Below, piece after piece: positions 42,663 to 53,259 of a DNA stretch of 64,000 nucleotides. Position numbers and translations under genes: made by a program. The stretch is taken from assembly GCA_040902745.1 (NCBI GenBank), contig JBBDWR010000019.1, positions 1 to 64,000 of the forward strand, written 5' to 3'. Every line of letters begins with the position of its first letter. The stretch's first letter is position 1. The stretch comes from JBBDWR01 sp040902745 (GTDB lineage Bacteria; Actinomycetota; UBA4738; HRBIN12). The notes under the pieces were generated by a model. It was not told where the DNA came from. It worked only from the letters and a program-made list of their open reading frames with translations, and ran no database searches.

Positions 42663-42708
42663 ATGACACCACAGACGCTCGGTGCGGCCGGGCCCGGCGC
42701 GTTCGGAG

Positions 42709-43299
42709 CTAGTTCGTCACGCCGACGATGTGCCCGATCCAGTCGTCGTGGCCGAGGGCATCGAGCACCGCCGCGGCGAGATCTCCCCGGGTGATCGAGC
42801 GTCCTGGCGCCGGCACGTCGAGCGCGTGCCGGTAGCTCCCGATCGGCGGGTCGTCCTTGAGCCACGGTGGCGCGAGCACGGACCACGCGGTCTCCCCGTC
42901 GCGCAAGATCGCCACGTCGCGACGATGCTCCTGTGCCGCCGCGGCGTACGGGCCCGTGACCGCTTCGTCGTCGAATACGCTCGTGTTGGCGGTGATCACG
43001 ATGCGGCGGACGCCCGAGGAGGCCATCGCCGTCGTGATCGTGCGGGTCGCTTCGGACAGGTCCGTCGTCGGCTCGGTCCTCGAGCCGATCCCCAGCACCG
43101 ACACGACCGCATCCGTGTCCTCGACCGCCGCGCGAACCGCTCCAGCATCGCGCGCGTCGCCGGTCGCGACGCGAACCGAGGCGTCGAAGACCGCATCGGC
43201 TGACCGGGTGAACGCGGTCAGATCGAGGCCGCGATCGAGCCCTTCGCGAACCACCAACCTGCCGGTGGCTCCGGTGGCCCCGAACACGGTGACGCGCAT
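42709..43299 (-). CDS. NAD(P)H-binding atypical SDR
   Basis: 196 residues. MRVTVFGATGATGRLVV is the GxxGxxG NAD(P)-binding loop of NmrA-like/biliverdin reductase B-like proteins; VVSVLGIGS, VRRIVITANTSVFD and a C-terminal HIVGVTN follow the same family. Usually such proteins are redox sensors or flavin reductases; no YxxxK pair is visible. GGAGA lies 10 nt before ATG. It shares strand with the MFS gene 46 bp away and could be co-transcribed. Confidence 0.85.
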   Translation of the reverse strand: MRVTVFGATGATGRLVVREGLDRGLDLTAFTRSADAVFDASVRVATGDARDAGAVRAAVEDTDAVVSVLGIGSRTEPTTDLSEATRTITTAMASSGVRRIVITANTSVFDDEAVTGPYAAAAQEHRRDVAILRDGETAWSVLAPPWLKDDPPIGSYRHALDVPAPGRSITRGDLAAAVLDALGHDDWIGHIVGVTN

Positions 43300-43351
43300 A
43301 CCGACGGCTTCTCCTCGAACGGTCGAGCGCGGGGAACGAACCCGGCTCGGG

Positions 43352-43594
43352 TCAGCGAAAGATCAACAACGCGAGCCCGGCAAGGGCGATCACGACGACG
43401 ACTGCCCCGGCGATCCACATCAGCGCGCGGCCGGCGCCCGACCCTTCGAGGCGATCGACCGGGACGCCGCCGTCCTGCATCACCATGTGCCGTTCCTCGC
43501 GCTGGGATTCCCTGACGTCCTCGGGCGACCCGACCTTCGGAAGATGCTTGCGCGGTCCTCCCTTGCGACTCTTCTTCTTGCCTCCACTTCCCAT
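43352..43594 (-). CDS. small single-pass membrane protein
   Basis: 80 residues. A very basic N-terminus (MGSGGKKKSRKGGPRKHLPK) is followed by an acidic/amphipathic middle and a C-terminal helix ALMWIAGAVVVVIALAGLAL ending near the last residue. The topology suggests an inner-membrane tail-anchored protein with a cytosolic nucleic-acid- or lipid-binding head. I do not recognise a family. The ATG is 7 nt after TAGGCT, a leaderless signal, which supports reality of this short gene. Confidence 0.68.
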   Translation of the reverse strand: MGSGGKKKSRKGGPRKHLPKVGSPEDVRESQREERHMVMQDGGVPVDRLEGSGAGRALMWIAGAVVVVIALAGLALLIFR

Positions 43595-43601
43595 GATGGG
43601 C

Positions 43602-43607
43602 AGCCTA
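43602..43607 (-). promoter_or_regulatory. -10 box of the leaderless small membrane protein gene
   Basis: TAGGCT then 7 nt then ATG 43594; identical to the element before the SDR gene at 49037. Confidence 0.5.
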
Positions 43608-43671
43608 CACCGGGTCCGTGACCGCGGGGGGACAACTCACCCGCTCCCACCGGACCCGGTGCGCGGATGGA

Positions 43672-46044
<2,373 letters not shown>

Positions 46045-46139
46045 CTCGATCTCCTGCGTTGTCGGTGGAGCGGGTGGAAGGTTTCCCGGACAGTTCAACC
46101 CGTCATGCGGGTGAACCCCTCCAGGCACGGAAGTATTCC

Positions 46140-46155
46140 TGTAAGCGCCATTACA
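46140..46155. promoter_or_regulatory. TGTAA-N6-TTACA inverted repeat between lon and PhnD-like gene
   Basis: A perfect 5-bp inverted repeat with 6-bp spacer, 96 bp from the lon start and 62 bp from the opposite gene. It looks like a dimeric regulator operator. It does not match the HspR HAIR element I know. A TAGCGT at 46178-46183 is a -10 candidate for the rightward gene. Confidence 0.4.
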
Positions 46156-46216
46156 CGTGCTGGGGGCACCGAACAGGTAGCGTGGCGCTCACCCCCGCTC
46201 GCAAGGGAGAGCACCG

Positions 46217-47059
46217 GTGACGCCAGAGCATCTGCGGATCGCGACCTACCTGGCTCCCGGCGTGCGCGAGACCTACGAGCTCGCCGCGCTACGGATCGGA
46301 GAAGCCCTCGGAGTCCCGGCTGAACTCGTCGTGGGCGAAGATCCCGAGCAGCTCGCCCGCGGAGAGGAGCATGTCGCCTTCTTATGCTCCCCCCCGGCCC
46401 TCGACCTGGCCGACCGCACCCCTGCCGCCGTCGAGATCCTCGCCGCCCCCGTGCTGACCGACGAGCGGTTCGAAGGGCGCCCCGTCTACGCCTCGGACGT
46501 CGTGGTTCGCGCCGATGATCCTGCGCGGGAGCTGAAAGACCTTCGCGGGCGGGCATGGGCCTACAACGAGGAGTCCTCCTTCTCCGGCTACGGGGCGTTG
46601 CTCGCCGCCGTCGCGGACGCGGGCGATGGGCCGGAGTTCTTCGGCTCGTTCGTCCGTGCGGGGTTCCACAGCCGGGCGCTGCGATTGGTGGCCGATGCCG
46701 CCGTCGACGCGGCCGCGATCGATACGCAGGTGCTGGCGTTGGAACTTCGGGACGACCCGACCCTGGAGCGCTCGCTCCGCGTGGTGACCCAGCTCGGCCC
46801 CGTCACGATCCAACCGGTGGTCGCCTCGACCACGCTGGCACCGACGGCGCGCCGCCGGATCCGCGATGTGCTCCTGCAGCTGAACGACCGACCCGAGGAC
46901 CGGGCCGTTATCCGCGAGACTCTGATCGATCGGTTCGTCGCGATGACGGCTTCCGACTACGACGACATCCGCGAACTGCGCAGATCGATCCGACGATCGG
47001 GATTGGAACAGATCGGCGGCGCGAGTGGCTGTGCTCCGGGATCGGGGCGAGCTTCATGA
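46217..47059 (+). CDS. PhnD-like periplasmic-binding-fold protein without signal peptide
   Basis: 280 residues, GTG start with AAGGGAGA upstream. LRIATYLAPGVRETYELAAL and the later YASDVVVRADDPARELKDLRGRAWAYNEESSFSGYG (in parts) match the phosphonate/phosphate-binding PhnD family, with the usual switch strand at SFSGY. There is no signal peptide or lipobox and no ABC genes adjacent. It may be a cytosolic binding protein or sensor of an anionic ligand. Divergent from lon. Confidence 0.75.
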   Translation: MTPEHLRIATYLAPGVRETYELAALRIGEALGVPAELVVGEDPEQLARGEEHVAFLCSPPALDLADRTPAAVEILAAPVLTDERFEGRPVYASDVVVRADDPARELKDLRGRAWAYNEESSFSGYGALLAAVADAGDGPEFFGSFVRAGFHSRALRLVADAAVDAAAIDTQVLALELRDDPTLERSLRVVTQLGPVTIQPVVASTTLAPTARRRIRDVLLQLNDRPEDRAVIRETLIDRFVAMTASDYDDIRELRRSIRRSGLEQIGGASGCAPGSGRAS

Positions 47060-47425
47060 CCTCGGATCCGTGCCTGCGGAAGACCATCGGCCGGGGTGGT
47101 CCCCCATCCGGGGACGGGTTGCGAAAAAGGGGGAGATCGGGACTCAAGGTCGGGGGGGCCCGGACCGATACCTGATACGTACCGGGAACCGGGTACCGCC
47201 CGCTAGACCGCAACCGGTAGATGCGAACCCACCACGAAGGACCGGAGCAGCCGCCGCTAGCTCCGCCGGGAACTGAGGGGGGCGACGGCGAACGGGGTCA
47301 TCTCCACCAAGCTGACCCTGCAGCCGCATCCACCCGGCACCGGAGGATCCGCATCGCAGCGCGAGGCAGAGATGTCGAGGGCCCCCCCGAGGGGGCCCGC
47401 AGCGCGTCCCGAGAAAGTGGCCCGG
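47060..47425. terminator. convergent region with a GC-rich hairpin
   Basis: 366 bp between two converging genes with no recognisable gene or known RNA. At 47379-47398 an 8-bp perfect stem (GGGCCCCC/GGGGGCCC) encloses a 4-base loop, 28 bp beyond the stop of the glycoside hydrolase. There is no U-tract, as is common for terminators of high-GC actinobacteria. The part around 47150-47300 has several GGTACC/CCGGG repeats without a clear fold. Checked for the c-di-AMP (ydaO) riboswitch core and the SRP or RNase P RNA signatures: not found. Confidence 0.45.
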
Positions 47426-48517
47426 TCAGCGGTAGTACGGATCGAGCGCCATGTTCCGCCAGGCCTCCTGTGCGGCTCCGGAGGAGTAGACCCACCAGTT
47501 GCACCGCGAATCCGAGTTGAAGTAGAGGAGCGCCTCGAGGTTGCGCCAGCGGTCGGACTTGAACGTGCGGCGCGCGTCGGTGATCCACGCTGCCTTCGAG
47601 GGACGGCCCTGGACGCTCTCGGTGGTCCCCCACTCGGCCACGATCAGCTTCTTGCCTTTGGAGCGGGCCCACTCGTAGCTCGGCCGTATCGTCTCCCCGA
47701 GCCATCGGTACTTGCGCCCGCTCTCGCACTTGTCCCAGTTGTAGGCGGTGACCGCGACGCGGTTCACATGGTCCTTGCCCGGCCAGAACTTCGTGGCATG
47801 CCCGTTCTCCAGGCCCCACGCGGTCACCGTCCAGGACCAATACACCTTGTCGGCGGCCCCCTCTTCCCGGAAGATCCGACGGATCCTCCACCAGGCGCGC
47901 TTGAAGGCCTCGGCGTTGCCGTTGTTCTGCGTCGAGTCCTGGCCCTCACACTCGTGGTTGAAGCACAGGTAGATCTTCTTCGTCGCGTGCGAACCGCGAT
48001 TGGCCATCGTCCGGTAGAACGCCTTCACGGCGCGAGCGCGGTGCCGGATCACGTCGTCGTGGGCGCCCCGCCCGATCGAGTCCCAGGAGATGTACCGCCG
48101 GCGGCCGTCGCGCACGTCCATCGGTTTCCAGGAGATGAAGAGCTTGCGACCCCGTCGACCGTCGAGCGTCGGCGACGCGCTCCAGTAGTCCAGCGGAGTG
48201 GGCCACGCGTGCCGCCACTGGTAGTAGATCCGATGCATCCCCAGCCGGCGTCCGGAGCGCTGCTCCAGCGTCATCAGGGCATCTCGCATCGTGGACCAAT
48301 CTTTGCCGCGATTGGAAGCGAAGTTGAGGTCGCTTCGCCACGGAGCCGCGTGGGCTCCAAGGATCACCTTCCCCCCGCCCGGGTACCCGGCATCCGCGGG
48401 TCCGGCAAGAGGGCCGAGGTCGCCGAGGACGCGGGCCGCCGTGAGTCCGGCTGCGCCCGCGCCGAGGCGCCGGAGCGCCTCGCGTCGGGAGATCCCGTGC
48501 TCGTCGGGTGTCAGCAT
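47426..48517 (-). CDS. secreted GH26-like glycoside hydrolase with Tat signal
   Basis: 363 residues. SRREALRRLGAGAAGLTAARV (residues about 9-29) is a Tat-type signal. The catalytic domain resembles beta-mannanase family GH26: acid/base Glu in CFNHECEGQD, nucleophile Glu in LIVAEWGTTE, and WSWTVTAWG in between. Outside the cell it would cut mannan-like or other beta-1,4/1,3 polysaccharides. The start ATG 48517 has GGGGAAG upstream. A TAGTAT -10 box at 48588-48593 gives a leader of about 64 nt. Confidence 0.83.
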   Translation of the reverse strand: MLTPDEHGISRREALRRLGAGAAGLTAARVLGDLGPLAGPADAGYPGGGKVILGAHAAPWRSDLNFASNRGKDWSTMRDALMTLEQRSGRRLGMHRIYYQWRHAWPTPLDYWSASPTLDGRRGRKLFISWKPMDVRDGRRRYISWDSIGRGAHDDVIRHRARAVKAFYRTMANRGSHATKKIYLCFNHECEGQDSTQNNGNAEAFKRAWWRIRRIFREEGAADKVYWSWTVTAWGLENGHATKFWPGKDHVNRVAVTAYNWDKCESGRKYRWLGETIRPSYEWARSKGKKLIVAEWGTTESVQGRPSKAAWITDARRTFKSDRWRNLEALLYFNSDSRCNWWVYSSGAAQEAWRNMALDPYYR

Positions 48518-48587
48518 GTCTTCCCCATTTCTCCCGGAGGTCCGGAGGGCAGCGTCGAGCAACGCAGGTGCTCCGGGATCGGGGCGG

Positions 48588-48593
48588 ATACTA
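48588..48593 (-). promoter_or_regulatory. -10 box for the GH26-like gene
   Basis: TAGTAT about 70 nt before ATG 48517; no well-placed -35 could be assigned. Confidence 0.4.
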
Positions 48594-48702
48594 GTGGCCA
48601 CTCCGCGAGGGAACAACGACCCAGGTCACAACCCCCGCGCGAACCCGTGCCTGTTCCATGCCTGGCAGATCCACCGCCCGGATCCTTTCGGCACCCAGCG
48701 GC

Positions 48703-48980
48703 TCAGCGCGCGAGGGCCCGCGCGAACTCGATCAGCGGGGTGGCTCCGAACCCCTCGGCCAGATGCATGGCGGCCTCGGCGGCGGCGCGCCGATCCGCGC
48801 CGAGTCCGAGAGCGTCGAAGCAGCGAGCGCGCTTCAGGAGGGCGAATAACGTCTCCGACCCGGATCCATATCCCTCCCAGCCCTCGGCGACGAGGCCGTA
48901 CGCCGAGGCCGCCTCCTCGAGGCGCCCGCGCGCCTCGGCGATCGCCGCGGTTCCCGCCCGGATCCCGAGCTCGCCGCGCC
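48703..48980 (-). pseudogene. C-terminal remnant of a TPR-containing regulator
   Basis: The minus strand encodes about 92 residues resembling the final TPR helices of large AAA/LuxR- or cyclase-type regulators: LEEAASAYGLVAEGWEGYG, SETLFALLKRARCFDALG, then AEGFGATPLIEFARALAR and a stop. The upstream body is gone; the opposite-strand SDR gene begins where it should continue. It fills much of the 519-bp gap 48518-49036; I saw no other gene in that gap. Confidence 0.45.
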
Positions 48981-49023
48981 ACGCGCGCCTTCGGCACGGC
49001 TTGTCCGTGGGGCGGCGCGCCCG

Positions 49024-49029
49024 TAGGCT
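49024..49029 (+). promoter_or_regulatory. -10 box of the leaderless SDR gene
   Basis: TAGGCT then 7 nt then ATG 49037, with no Shine-Dalgarno sequence. Confidence 0.55.
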
Positions 49030-49036
49030 CCTGCGG

Positions 49037-49828
49037 ATGCGCGACTTCACGGGCACCAACGTCCTCGTCACCGGCGGTTCGAGCGGGATCGGCGCCGCCG
49101 TCGTTCATGCGTTCGCCGACGCGGGCGCTCGGGTCCGTTCGATCGGCCGAGATCCGGGCCGGCTGGAAGCCGTGCGCCAGGCGGCAGCGGCCCCGCAGCG
49201 GATCGACACCGCGGTGATGGACGTGGCCGAACCGACCGCCGTTCGCGCGATGGTGCTCGACGCGATCGAGGACCTGGGGGCGCTCGACGTCCTCGTGAAC
49301 AACGCGGGAGTCGCGTTCGCGACGCCGGTGCTCGACCTGCCGCTCGCGCAGTGGCGACAGACGCTCTCGGTCAACCTCGACGCCCCCTTCATCGCGAGCC
49401 AAGTCGCCGCTCGGCACATGGTCGAGCGGGGCGGCGGTGCGATCGTCAACATCGCCTCGGTCGACGCGTTCCAGGCCGAGGCTCCGCAGGCCGACTACAA
49501 CGTCTCGAAGGCGGCGCTCGTGATGCTGACGCGCTCGTTCGCCCTCGAGCTCGGTCACCTCGGTGTCCGGGTCAATGCGGTCGCACCCGGAGAGACGCGC
49601 ACCGCGATGATCGCCGAGGAAGTCGACCGCGAAGATTTCCGGGAGCACTACCTCCGCAAGATCCCGATGCGGCGGTTCGCAGAAGCGGAGGAGATCGCCT
49701 CCGTCGTGTGCTTCCTCGCGTCGCAGGAGGCATCCTTCGTCACGGGGGAGACGATCGTGGTCGACGGCGGTGGCTTGTCCGGCGGCTGGTATGACCCTCG
49801 GGACGAGCCCGGTTCGACCCCCAGCTAA
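49037..49828 (+). CDS. short-chain dehydrogenase/reductase (classical)
   Basis: 263 residues. NVLVTGGSSGIGAAVVHAF binds the dinucleotide, VLVNNAGVAFATPV follows the NNAG motif, the catalytic Ser is in IVNIASVDAFQ and the YxxxK pair in DYNVSKAALVML. VNAVAPGETRTAM and FVTGETIVVDGGG finish the fold. Probably an NAD(P)H-dependent alcohol/ketone oxidoreductase; substrate unknown. The start is fixed by the leaderless element. Its end overlaps the stop of the convergent transglutaminase gene by 4 bp. Confidence 0.92.
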   Translation: MRDFTGTNVLVTGGSSGIGAAVVHAFADAGARVRSIGRDPGRLEAVRQAAAAPQRIDTAVMDVAEPTAVRAMVLDAIEDLGALDVLVNNAGVAFATPVLDLPLAQWRQTLSVNLDAPFIASQVAARHMVERGGGAIVNIASVDAFQAEAPQADYNVSKAALVMLTRSFALELGHLGVRVNAVAPGETRTAMIAEEVDREDFREHYLRKIPMRRFAEAEEIASVVCFLASQEASFVTGETIVVDGGGLSGGWYDPRDEPGSTPS

Positions 49829-52041
49829 CCTCGCGGGGCGGCGGCCTCCGAGCGCTTGCGAACCCGGGACGCTGCTGCCAGGGTCGCCGCGCGCTCCTCG
49901 TCCGACAACGCCGCGCTGCCGAACCGCTCCCGTTCGAAGGTCCGAACCACGAGCTCCGCATCGTCCACCAGGTCCGGAGCGAGGCCGACGCGGCGGATCC
50001 GGCGGAGGAACTCCGACGGCGTCTCCCACGGGCTACGACCCCTGGGCCGGAGTGCTGCGGATACTTCGGCCAGAGCCCGCCCTGCCTGGGTACTCGGCCC
50101 AAAAGGCTGCGGACGACGGCCTCCGCGACGGCGCACCGTCAACCCCACGCCGAGCGCAAGGAGCGCGGCAAGTGTGGCGGGCCACCATCGCACCGCACCG
50201 GCCATCGCACCCACCACCACCCGTCCGATCGCCGACACGCCACGCTTGACGGGATCGGGCACCACGGTTTCGAAGAATCGGCCGATCGCACCGATCGCTT
50301 TGGGCAGCAGGAATCGATCGGCGATGCTGGAGTCGGCCTGCGGCACACCGAACGTCGGATCGTAGGAGAGCCAACCTACACCTGGGTACAAGACCTCCAC
50401 CCAGGCGTGCGCGTCGGACTCCTTGACCTCGAAGTACCCGGTGAACGTGTTGCGATCCCCCGGTCCGAACCCGGTGGCGAGCCGCGTGGGTACCCCGACG
50501 GCGCGGAGCAGCAGCGCCATCGACGAGGCGATGTGCTCGCAGTATCCCTCCCGCCGATCGAACAGGAACGTCTCGATCGGGTCCGCTCCGGGGACCTCCC
50601 GCGGGACGTCCAGGTTGTATCGGGTGTTGGCGCGGAGCCATCGCTGCACCGCGAGGACCTTGTCGTATGCCGAATCCTCGCCTGCGGTGATGCGCTCCGC
50701 GAGGGTTCGAACCTGCGACGAGAGGCCCGCGGGGAGCTGCGTGTAGCGCTCGAGCGACTCCTGGGGCCACGCGTCGGGCAGCGAACGCAGTTCGGGCGCC
50801 GACACGACGGGGACATGGGACACCACCGAGTAGATCGTGCCCGCGTCGAGCAGGATCGGCGCACGGATCGAACCGTAGTTGTCGACGCGCAAACCGCCGG
50901 CGGGGAAGTACACCTCTTGGGGCTGCCACGCGCCGAACACCACGTTGGGTTCGCGGACCTGCACGTAGAAGGTCTGTACGACCCGCTGGGCGAGCGCACT
51001 CGACTCGTCGCTCCAAGGGACCCGCTGGGCGCCGCTGCCGATCGCTTCGGTCGAGACGGTCCGTCGATCGCCGATCGTCCACTTCGTGCCGTCGAAGACG
51101 TCGAAGGCCTCCCCTCGCCACAGACCGGGCTGCTGTGCGCGGACCTTCATGACCACATCGTCGGAAAGCGTGCCACGCGACCGGAGGTCGACGGTGTCCC
51201 CGAACCCGGGGTAGGCGTTCGCCGTGAAATCCGAGACGTCATCGCCTCCCGGATCGTTTAGCCCTGGGTTGACGACCTGCCCCTCGAACCCGGAGACGCT
51301 CCCCCCGCTGCCCAACTGGAACGGCGGCGTGACCACGACCGCACCCGGCAACCTCGGGGTGAGCAGGAACGCCCCGCACGCCGTGAGACTCAGCGCCGCC
51401 AGGACGACCGCCGCCGTTCGCGCCGGCGCCCATCGAGGGTGCCCACCCCGATTCCGGGAACGATGGCGAACGATCTCGGCCGGATCGATCGTGTCCGGGC
51501 GCGGACGGGCTGTCAGCACGAGCCACGCTCCCATCGCGCCCGCCCATGGGACAAGGAACAGAACGAACGACGTATCGAGCGACAGGGACCCGGCCTCTGC
51601 CATCAGGATCACCGACGATGCGACCGAGAACCCCAGGTCCCGCCGGCGAGGGACGTCGAAGGAGTGGAGTACCTGAACCCAGAGGAAGAGCGACGCCAGT
51701 GAGGTCCGCGCCTCATCCACGCTCTGGGCGTACCGCACGTTCTGCAGGAACGAACCGAACGCGGCCAGAAGCGCGACCGCCAGGACGACCTTGGTCCCGC
51801 GGTTGGGACGGTGGCGCTGCAGGTGGGAGAACAGGAACCCGGCCGGAGGGAGCACCACCGCCGCGATCCCCGTGAAGGCGTCGGTCACGCCCTGGGCCAG
51901 CACCGCACCCACCGAGATCATCACGACGACCGCCGCGACGACCCTGATCGCGACCGAGTCCTCGGGCGGAGCCTTGATCGAACGCATCCGGGCTCGGACC
52001 GCCGTCCACAGCCCGGGCCGCGGAGTCGTCAGCTCGCCCAC
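49825..52041 (-). CDS. TgpA-like transglutaminase (DUF3488-transglut-DUF4129)
   Basis: 738 residues. Five to six N-terminal membrane helices (residues about 25-215, DUF3488) are followed by an extracytoplasmic domain containing the transglutaminase triad: Cys in RREGYCEHIASSMALLLRA, His in DAHAWVEVLYPG and Asp in LSYDPTFGVP. One more helix (VRWWPATLAALLALGVGL) leads to a cytosolic DUF4129-like tail (WETPSEFLRRIRR to FERERFG). GTG 52041 has GGAG 6 nt upstream and overlaps the DUF58 stop by 13 nt. Role: envelope peptide or protein modification, inferred. Confidence 0.88.
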   Translation of the reverse strand: MGELTTPRPGLWTAVRARMRSIKAPPEDSVAIRVVAAVVVMISVGAVLAQGVTDAFTGIAAVVLPPAGFLFSHLQRHRPNRGTKVVLAVALLAAFGSFLQNVRYAQSVDEARTSLASLFLWVQVLHSFDVPRRRDLGFSVASSVILMAEAGSLSLDTSFVLFLVPWAGAMGAWLVLTARPRPDTIDPAEIVRHRSRNRGGHPRWAPARTAAVVLAALSLTACGAFLLTPRLPGAVVVTPPFQLGSGGSVSGFEGQVVNPGLNDPGGDDVSDFTANAYPGFGDTVDLRSRGTLSDDVVMKVRAQQPGLWRGEAFDVFDGTKWTIGDRRTVSTEAIGSGAQRVPWSDESSALAQRVVQTFYVQVREPNVVFGAWQPQEVYFPAGGLRVDNYGSIRAPILLDAGTIYSVVSHVPVVSAPELRSLPDAWPQESLERYTQLPAGLSSQVRTLAERITAGEDSAYDKVLAVQRWLRANTRYNLDVPREVPGADPIETFLFDRREGYCEHIASSMALLLRAVGVPTRLATGFGPGDRNTFTGYFEVKESDAHAWVEVLYPGVGWLSYDPTFGVPQADSSIADRFLLPKAIGAIGRFFETVVPDPVKRGVSAIGRVVVGAMAGAVRWWPATLAALLALGVGLTVRRRGGRRPQPFGPSTQAGRALAEVSAALRPRGRSPWETPSEFLRRIRRVGLAPDLVDDAELVVRTFERERFGSAALSDEERAATLAAASRVRKRSEAAAPRG

Positions 52042-53255
52042 GAGGGTCTCCGGTCCAGGGCATCCGCAAGATCCTCGTCCGGACCGAGGCGCGCCGTGGC
52101 AATACCCGAGGAGATGAGCCCAGCTGTCAGGCGATCGACGCCCCGTGGATCCAGCAGCGGGGCCGACGGGGTTCCCCCGAACGCCGAGGCGTCGACGAGC
52201 ACGATCTCCGCCTCGGCCACGGCGGAACGCAGGGCGGACGCGGGTGCCACGAGCCGCTGTGCATCGTTGGCCCGCCACGTCGGAGCTGCCACGAACACCG
52301 CACCGGCGTCGCGGAGCCGAGGCTGCAGCTGATGGAGCACGGCATCGAGCGTCAGTTGGCCACCCCGCTCGAGCTCGGCCAGCCATCGCAGCACGCGATG
52401 TGGATCGGCGTCGTCGAGCATCGTCAGCCGACCGGAGGCCGCAGCCACGAGGCGCACGCTGGTCTGCTGCCGGAGCGCGGCGAGCGCGACGGACGCGGCG
52501 ACGGCGCAGCACCGATCCAACGGCGTGTGCTCCTCGCCGATGTCGCCCAACGTGTCGATCACGATCACGAGGCGCGGACGTTGCTCCTCCTCGAACTCGC
52601 GCACCATCACCGCACCGGTGCGCGCCGTCGATGCCCAGTGCACGTGGCGCATGTTGTCCCCCGGGCGCCACTCTCTTATGCCCAGGTACTCGGGGCCCGT
52701 TCCGCGCCGCGGCCGTGAGGCGATCGCGTGCTCGGTGGACGATGCCGGAGCGGCAACGGGCGGCGCGTGCAGTCGAACCCAAGCCGGAAGCACGGTCGTC
52801 GTGCTCTCCACCGACAGACGGCGCCGAACCCGCCCCACGCCGAACGGCGCCCCCGACGTCACGACTACGTCCGACACCGACTGGATGCCACGCCGGGCGG
52901 CGATGCGGGAAGCGTCGAGCGTCACCCGCTCGGTCGGAGCGATCGATGCGACGAAGAGTCGGGTCGAGGCGAGATGTGCGTCCTCGAGTTCGACGAAGTA
53001 CCGCATCCCTCTGCCACCGTTCTCTACGTCGAGACGTACCCGGACGGGGCGGCCTTGCGTCGCCTCCGAGGGCGCGCTCCGGGTGACGCGGATATCGCGA
53101 ACCATCCACCAGGGGAGTACCAGGCCGCTCAGCGCTGCGCCGAGCAGCAGCGCGGACAACACGAAGAGCCAGCCCGACTGCACGTTGGTTCCGATCAGGA
53201 ACAGGAGCACGCTCCCGCCGACGAGTGCAGCGAACCGTTTCGTGGGCCTGGGCAT
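52029..53255 (-). CDS. DUF58 membrane-associated protein
   Basis: 408 residues. Two adjacent hydrophobic segments at the N-terminus (residues about 8-48) precede the beta-rich region and the DUF58 signature RRGTGPEYLGIREWRPGDNMRHVHWASTART (in pieces), near residue 190. The C-terminal part has a von Willebrand-A-like fold, as in this family. DUF58 proteins work with MoxR ATPases in assembling or activating partners. ATG is 4 nt after the MoxR stop, and its own end overlaps the transglutaminase start. Confidence 0.88.
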   Translation of the reverse strand: MPRPTKRFAALVGGSVLLFLIGTNVQSGWLFVLSALLLGAALSGLVLPWWMVRDIRVTRSAPSEATQGRPVRVRLDVENGGRGMRYFVELEDAHLASTRLFVASIAPTERVTLDASRIAARRGIQSVSDVVVTSGAPFGVGRVRRRLSVESTTTVLPAWVRLHAPPVAAPASSTEHAIASRPRRGTGPEYLGIREWRPGDNMRHVHWASTARTGAVMVREFEEEQRPRLVIVIDTLGDIGEEHTPLDRCCAVAASVALAALRQQTSVRLVAAASGRLTMLDDADPHRVLRWLAELERGGQLTLDAVLHQLQPRLRDAGAVFVAAPTWRANDAQRLVAPASALRSAVAEAEIVLVDASAFGGTPSAPLLDPRGVDRLTAGLISSGIATARLGPDEDLADALDRRPSWAS

Positions 53256-53259
53256 CGCC

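Noticed and set aside
47150..47330. A possible riboswitch or structural RNA in the convergent gap (CCGGG and GGTACC repeats).
   Set aside because: No core of the c-di-AMP, cobalamin, SRP or RNase P RNAs could be matched, and no gene lies downstream to be controlled.
49825..53109. Extension of the transglutaminase gene to a 1094-residue protein starting in the DUF58 region.
   Set aside because: The extra N-terminus is Arg-rich antisense-like text overlapping DUF58 in another frame; GTG 52041 has a good ribosome site.
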